From positions 1-64,000 of the forward strand of contig NZ_JBIWES010000010.1 in NCBI RefSeq assembly GCF_044762665.1: a stretch of 64,000 nt of DNA. Reading direction: 5' to 3'. Below are positions 61,301-64,000 of the stretch, in pieces. Position numbers and translations under genes: made by a program. Numbering within the stretch: position 1 is the stretch's first letter; each line of letters begins with the position of its first letter. Below the pieces are notes generated by a model. That model made no database searches. It was not told the origin of the DNA and saw only the letters and a program-made list of their open reading frames with translations. The stretch comes from Peribacillus frigoritolerans_B. Lineage in GTDB: Bacteria > Bacillota > Bacilli > Bacillales > DSM-1321.

Positions 61301-61352
61301 TCCTCATCCACCTCTTCCTCATTGAAAAAATATGAAATATTTTAATCGATTT

Positions 61353-61399
61353 AGTTCATAATATACAAAAGGGGATTTCCTGACAATAGTTTATGAACT
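61353..61399. promoter_or_regulatory. Inverted repeat between the ABC exporter operon and tetR
   Basis: AGTTCATAA (61353-61361) and TTATGAACT (61391-61399) are perfect 9-base arms with a 29-base spacer in the divergent promoter region. It may be two half-sites of the TetR regulator. Confidence 0.4.
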
Positions 61400-61453
61400 T
61401 ATTTTATTGTTCTATTACATATTTTTAATTAAACTAAAGTTGAGGTGAAACAA

Positions 61454-62041
61454 ATGGACGGATTTCAACGACGCAGGGAACAAAAAAAGTTGCATATATT
61501 AGAAGCTGCCTTAGCTTTATTCATGGAGTATGGTGTACAGAAGATTTCGATTGGGGAAATAGCCAAAAAAGCAAATGTATCTCAAGTAACGATATATAAT
61601 TACTTCGAAAGTAAACATAACTTGATTCATGAGGTTTTTATTCATTATACAAATAAGGCATTGGATGAATTTGAACAAATTCTTACCAGCAACGTTGCTT
61701 TCCCTGAAAAAATAAAGCAGCTGATGTTCACGAAGAATGAAACTGCGAAACAAATTCATGAAGATTTTTATCAATATTTAATGAGGGAATATACTTCCGG
61801 AGTCAATTACATGGAAAAAATATACACAGAAAAGGCCCTGCCACGCTTTATTGATCTGTTTAACCAAGGGAAGGAACAAGGATATGTTAATCCGAACTTA
61901 TCCAATGAAGCGATTTTATTTTATATAAAAGCGATGAATGAATATATCCAACGGGAGGAGGTTTATCAAAGCATCCTGCCTTTGACTGAGGATATTATGA
62001 AGATTTTGTTTTATGGGATCGTTGGGGAAAAAGAGAAATGA
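61454..62041 (+). CDS. TetR/AcrR-family regulator next to the ABC exporter
   Basis: ATG 61454 follows GAGGTGAAACAA; a GTG three codons earlier overlaps that site. HTH: VQKISIGEIAKKANVSQVTI then YNYFESKHNLI, typical of TetR. The remaining 140 residues form the ligand-binding helices. Divergent from the exporter operon, it probably represses exporter transcription until a drug binds. Confidence 0.88.
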   Translation: MDGFQRRREQKKLHILEAALALFMEYGVQKISIGEIAKKANVSQVTIYNYFESKHNLIHEVFIHYTNKALDEFEQILTSNVAFPEKIKQLMFTKNETAKQIHEDFYQYLMREYTSGVNYMEKIYTEKALPRFIDLFNQGKEQGYVNPNLSNEAILFYIKAMNEYIQREEVYQSILPLTEDIMKILFYGIVGEKEK

Positions 62042-62043
62042 AT

Positions 62044-62082
62044 TAAAAAAACGGTGTGAATCGACATTTCCAATTCACACCG
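62044..62082. terminator. Bidirectional terminator between tetR and gntR
   Basis: CGGTGTGAAT and ATTCACACCG arms; seven A on the left give a T-run for the minus strand gntR transcript. Confidence 0.8.
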
Positions 62083-62113
62083 TAAAATCTTATTTAAGAA
62101 TTTCCCGCTTTCT

Positions 62114-62812
62114 TTAAGTCAATGTTAATAATTTGGCTGAAGTGTAATTATATTTCTCGATTGATAGATCAAAAACGGCTCCCGCTTTTAAAAAGACCGT
62201 ACTTTCAACTATTAAAGTCGGATCGCCTGGCTGCAAGTCCAAAAGCTTGGCATCGTCGTCATTTAGTTTTTCACACGAAATGATTTTATCTGCAAACCCG
62301 ATATTCAACTTCAAATCCTCGACTATATAATCATAAATGGAACCATTTGCGATTTCTTTATTCAAGATGGGGATGATGTCTTTATTGAAAAAGGACTCTT
62401 CTATTACAATGGGTTCACCATTTAAGTATCTTACCCTTTTGAGGTTATAGATTTTGGTTTTTACATTGCATTTCATTTGTTTGGCCAATTTTTCATCAGC
62501 TTCTATTAATTCTAACTTCAATACTTTACTTTTCATTTCATCATTTGGAAACACTTTGGTTAAGCCGCTCATATCCCTCATCGAAATGCAGCCCGGTCTG
62601 GAAAATTCCCTTAGGAATATGCCGCTTCCTTGCACTTGATAGATATAACCCTGCTCAACCAATATGTTGATTGCTTTTCTAATGGTATTCCTGCTGACAT
62701 CGAACTTCTTCATCAACTCTTCTTCAGTAGGTAACTTAGTATTTAATGTATATTTTCCTTCTAATATTTCCTTCTCCATTTGTTCTACGACCATTCTATA
62801 CTTTACACCCAT
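62114..62812 (-). CDS. GntR/HutC-type regulator with UTRA domain
   Basis: The 232-residue protein has a winged-HTH N terminus (LNTKLPTEEELMKKFDVSRN then TIRKAINILVEQGYI) and a UTRA ligand-binding domain (about 90-228) with SFFNKDIIPI. Such regulators sense a small sugar phosphate or amino acid derivative. No adjacent gene is an obvious target, so it may act elsewhere or on the perfect inverted repeat upstream (62872). Confidence 0.88.
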   Translation of the reverse strand: MGVKYRMVVEQMEKEILEGKYTLNTKLPTEEELMKKFDVSRNTIRKAINILVEQGYIYQVQGSGIFLREFSRPGCISMRDMSGLTKVFPNDEMKSKVLKLELIEADEKLAKQMKCNVKTKIYNLKRVRYLNGEPIVIEESFFNKDIIPILNKEIANGSIYDYIVEDLKLNIGFADKIISCEKLNDDDAKLLDLQPGDPTLIVESTVFLKAGAVFDLSIEKYNYTSAKLLTLT

Positions 62813-62870
62813 ATTTCCATTTACCTTCCTCTATACATAATGATTTAGAACAATAATTAAGACTGAATGC

Positions 62871-62917
62871 TAGGTTTTCTTTACAATAGTTTATTTTATA
62901 ACGATTGTAAAGAAACC
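62871..62917. promoter_or_regulatory. Inverted repeat upstream of gntR
   Basis: AGGTTTTCTTTACAAT pairs with ATTGTAAAGAAACCT across 15 bases. It is about 60 bases upstream of the GntR start: an operator pair, attenuator or terminator are all possible. Confidence 0.45.
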
Positions 62918-62933
62918 TCTGTTTCTTTCAGAC

Positions 62934-63700
62934 TGCAGACAAATCCGAAGAAAAGCCTATAGTTTTTTCAAGAAAACATTCCAGCTGATTTCAGAAATCC
63001 GCTCCCTTTCCGCCGACTGCCTGCCAAGCCTCCTCGGCGCAACTGGATTGAAGATTTTTGAACGTGGATTTCCACTCCAGGCACTCGCTTTCCGCGGGCG
63101 GTCCGGGAGCCTCCTCAGCGCTTTTGCGCCTGCGGGGTCTCCCTTGGACGCGCTTTTCCCGCAGGAGTCTCGCACCTTCCGTTCCAATCAACTTTGTTTT
63201 ACATTTAGATAGAAATCATACATGAGGAGTTGAAGGTGTTGCCAGTACATCAATTAAAGAAAGATACGCTTTCCGGACCCTTCTTATGGCTTGTATAATT
63301 TGAACGTTGATTTCCGCTCCAGGCACTCGCTTTCCGCGGGCGGTCCGGGGAGCCTCCTCGGCTTGTGCCGCGGGGTCTCCCTTGGACGCGCTTTTCCCGC
63401 AGGAGTCTCGTACCTTCCTCTCCAATCAACTTTGTTATAACATTTAGTTAGAAACCATACATGAGGAGTTGAAGGTGTTGCCGGTACATCAATTAAAGAA
63501 AGAAACGCTTTCCGGACCCTTCTTATGGCTTGTATAATTTGGACGTGGATTTCCACTCCAGGCACTCGCTTTCCGCGGGCGGTCCGGGAGCCTCCTCGGC
63601 GCTTTTGCGCCTGTGGGGTCTCCCTTGGACGCGCTTTTCCCGCAGGAGTCTCGTACCTTCCGTTCCAATCAACTTTGTTTTACATTTAGATAGAACTCCT
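62934..63700. repeat. Three tandem family B repeats, 241-bp period
   Basis: A CCAGGCACTCGCTTTCCGCG-GGCGGTCC block recurs at about 63078, 63319 and 63560. Between units a 100-base segment (CATGAGGAGTTGAAGGTGTT, CAATTAAAGAAAGA, GCTTTCCGGACCC) is duplicated. Ends read CGCAGGAGTCTCG and TTCCAATCAACTTTG. Open frames through it are not genes. Confidence 0.8.
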
Positions 63701-63792
63701 TTTGTCGACAAAAGTTCTGAATGGCTAGCCAAGAAAAGTACAAAACAATAAAGTGTAATGTTTTTATCCTCGGGCTGATCCTCATTTCAACT

Positions 63793-63831
63793 AAAAAAGA
63801 GACACCCTATCGATTAACGATAGGATGTCTC
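63793..63831 (-). terminator. Terminator of the dipeptidase gene
   Basis: GAGACACCCTATCG and CGATAGGATGTCTC arms (one mismatch) with TTTTTT on the minus strand, about 50 bases after the stop. Confidence 0.85.
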
Positions 63832-63878
63832 CAAATCTATTGAATATCATTTTGCCGTTTCCCCAGACATATAGTTGT

Positions 63879-64000
63879 TTATAGCTCCTTCATCCGCTTT
63901 AATGTGTAAATAAAATATTCCCAGTTGTTTATGGTCGAAGGGATACTTAAGTGTTCTTCAGGTGTATGTACGGAAAACATATCCGGCCCGATTGAAACAG
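63879..64000 (-). CDS. Xaa-His dipeptidase-like (M20 family), C-terminal end, cut by window
   Basis: Only the last 40 codons are inside the window: VSIGPDMFSVHTPEEHLSIP, STINNWEYFIYTLKRMKEL and a TAA at 63879-63881. The SIGP-x-M-x-x-VHTPEE-x-LSI pattern is the C terminus of PepD-like aminoacyl-histidine dipeptidases, which cut small peptides in the cytoplasm. The metal-binding part is outside the window, so the identification rests on this motif. Confidence 0.72.
   Translation of the reverse strand, partial: VSIGPDMFSVHTPEEHLSIPSTINNWEYFIYTLKRMKEL

Noticed and set aside
62934..63700. CRISPR-like array
   Set aside because: The period is 241 bp with long conserved units, not short repeats with unique spacers, and no cas gene is present.
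62957..63751. Overlapping frames in the tandem repeats at the right end
   Set aside because: Same family B sequence in several frames; no binding sites and no protein-like pattern.

Overview
The window looks like chromosome from a spore-forming, low-GC Gram-positive of the Bacillus group. The evidence is strong AGGAGG-type ribosome binding sites, frequent TTG/GTG starts, spore genes (cwlJ-like, gerAB-like, a SleL/YaaH-like LysM-GH18 protein, a SinI-type peptide), a yndGHJ-like operon and a perfect CcpA cre match. A Peribacillus (B. simplex group) or a near relative is my best guess, but it is an inference. Two runs of N (31466-31562, 46541-46639) mark assembly gaps, both inside repeats.

Region 1 (1-25.1 kb) is accessory DNA. 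Small, unrelated genes lie mostly on the minus strand: NUDIX, yndGHJ, plsY, a lipoprotein, a secreted HAD phosphatase, GNAT, erythromycin esterase, DUF1259-like, 5'-nucleotidase and cwlJ. Many are followed by the same imperfect palindromic repeat (family A), which has an AGCTGYC...GGCAGCT hairpin and a T-tract. The pattern resembles an integron-style cassette array. A tyrosine recombinase gene inside the region is broken by one amber codon. In the middle sit a one-polypeptide histidine kinase/response regulator with a small membrane sensor, and a tandem duplication of an alkaline-D-peptidase-like (adp) gene bounded by IS231-like ends, reminiscent of a MIC231 mobile insertion cassette. The second adp copy has lost its signal-peptide core. 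An identical 16-mer lies upstream of the sensor operon and of both adp copies.

Region 2 (25.7-31 kb) is a catabolic operon: ureohydrolase, APC permease, YtcJ-type amidohydrolase and a TetR regulator. The same 16-bp palindrome occurs upstream of the first gene and of tetR, and a cre site suggests carbon catabolite control.

Region 3 (31-47 kb) holds a GerAB-like permease, BrnQ, DinB, the two-subunit serine dehydratase and two very large secreted enzymes (a multidomain nuclease and a 5'-nucleotidase) that together could turn extracellular DNA into nucleosides and phosphate. GC-rich repeats of family B punctuate it.

Region 4 (47-58.7 kb) is an organosulfur scavenging locus. Two HpaB-type flavin monooxygenases, an SsuD-like and an SfnG-like monooxygenase diverge from a MetQNI-type transporter (the ATPase lacks the usual C-terminal NIL domain) and a TauE/SafE exporter. 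Both divergent transcripts begin with a small hairpin of the form YCGG-AYAA-CCGR, with a compensatory base-pair change between the two copies, followed by an intrinsic terminator before the first gene. This paired leader is the best candidate for an undescribed regulatory RNA in the window.

Region 5 (58.7-64 kb) has a two-gene ABC exporter with a divergent TetR regulator, an orphan GntR/UTRA regulator, three tandem family B repeats and the 3' end of an Xaa-His dipeptidase-like gene.
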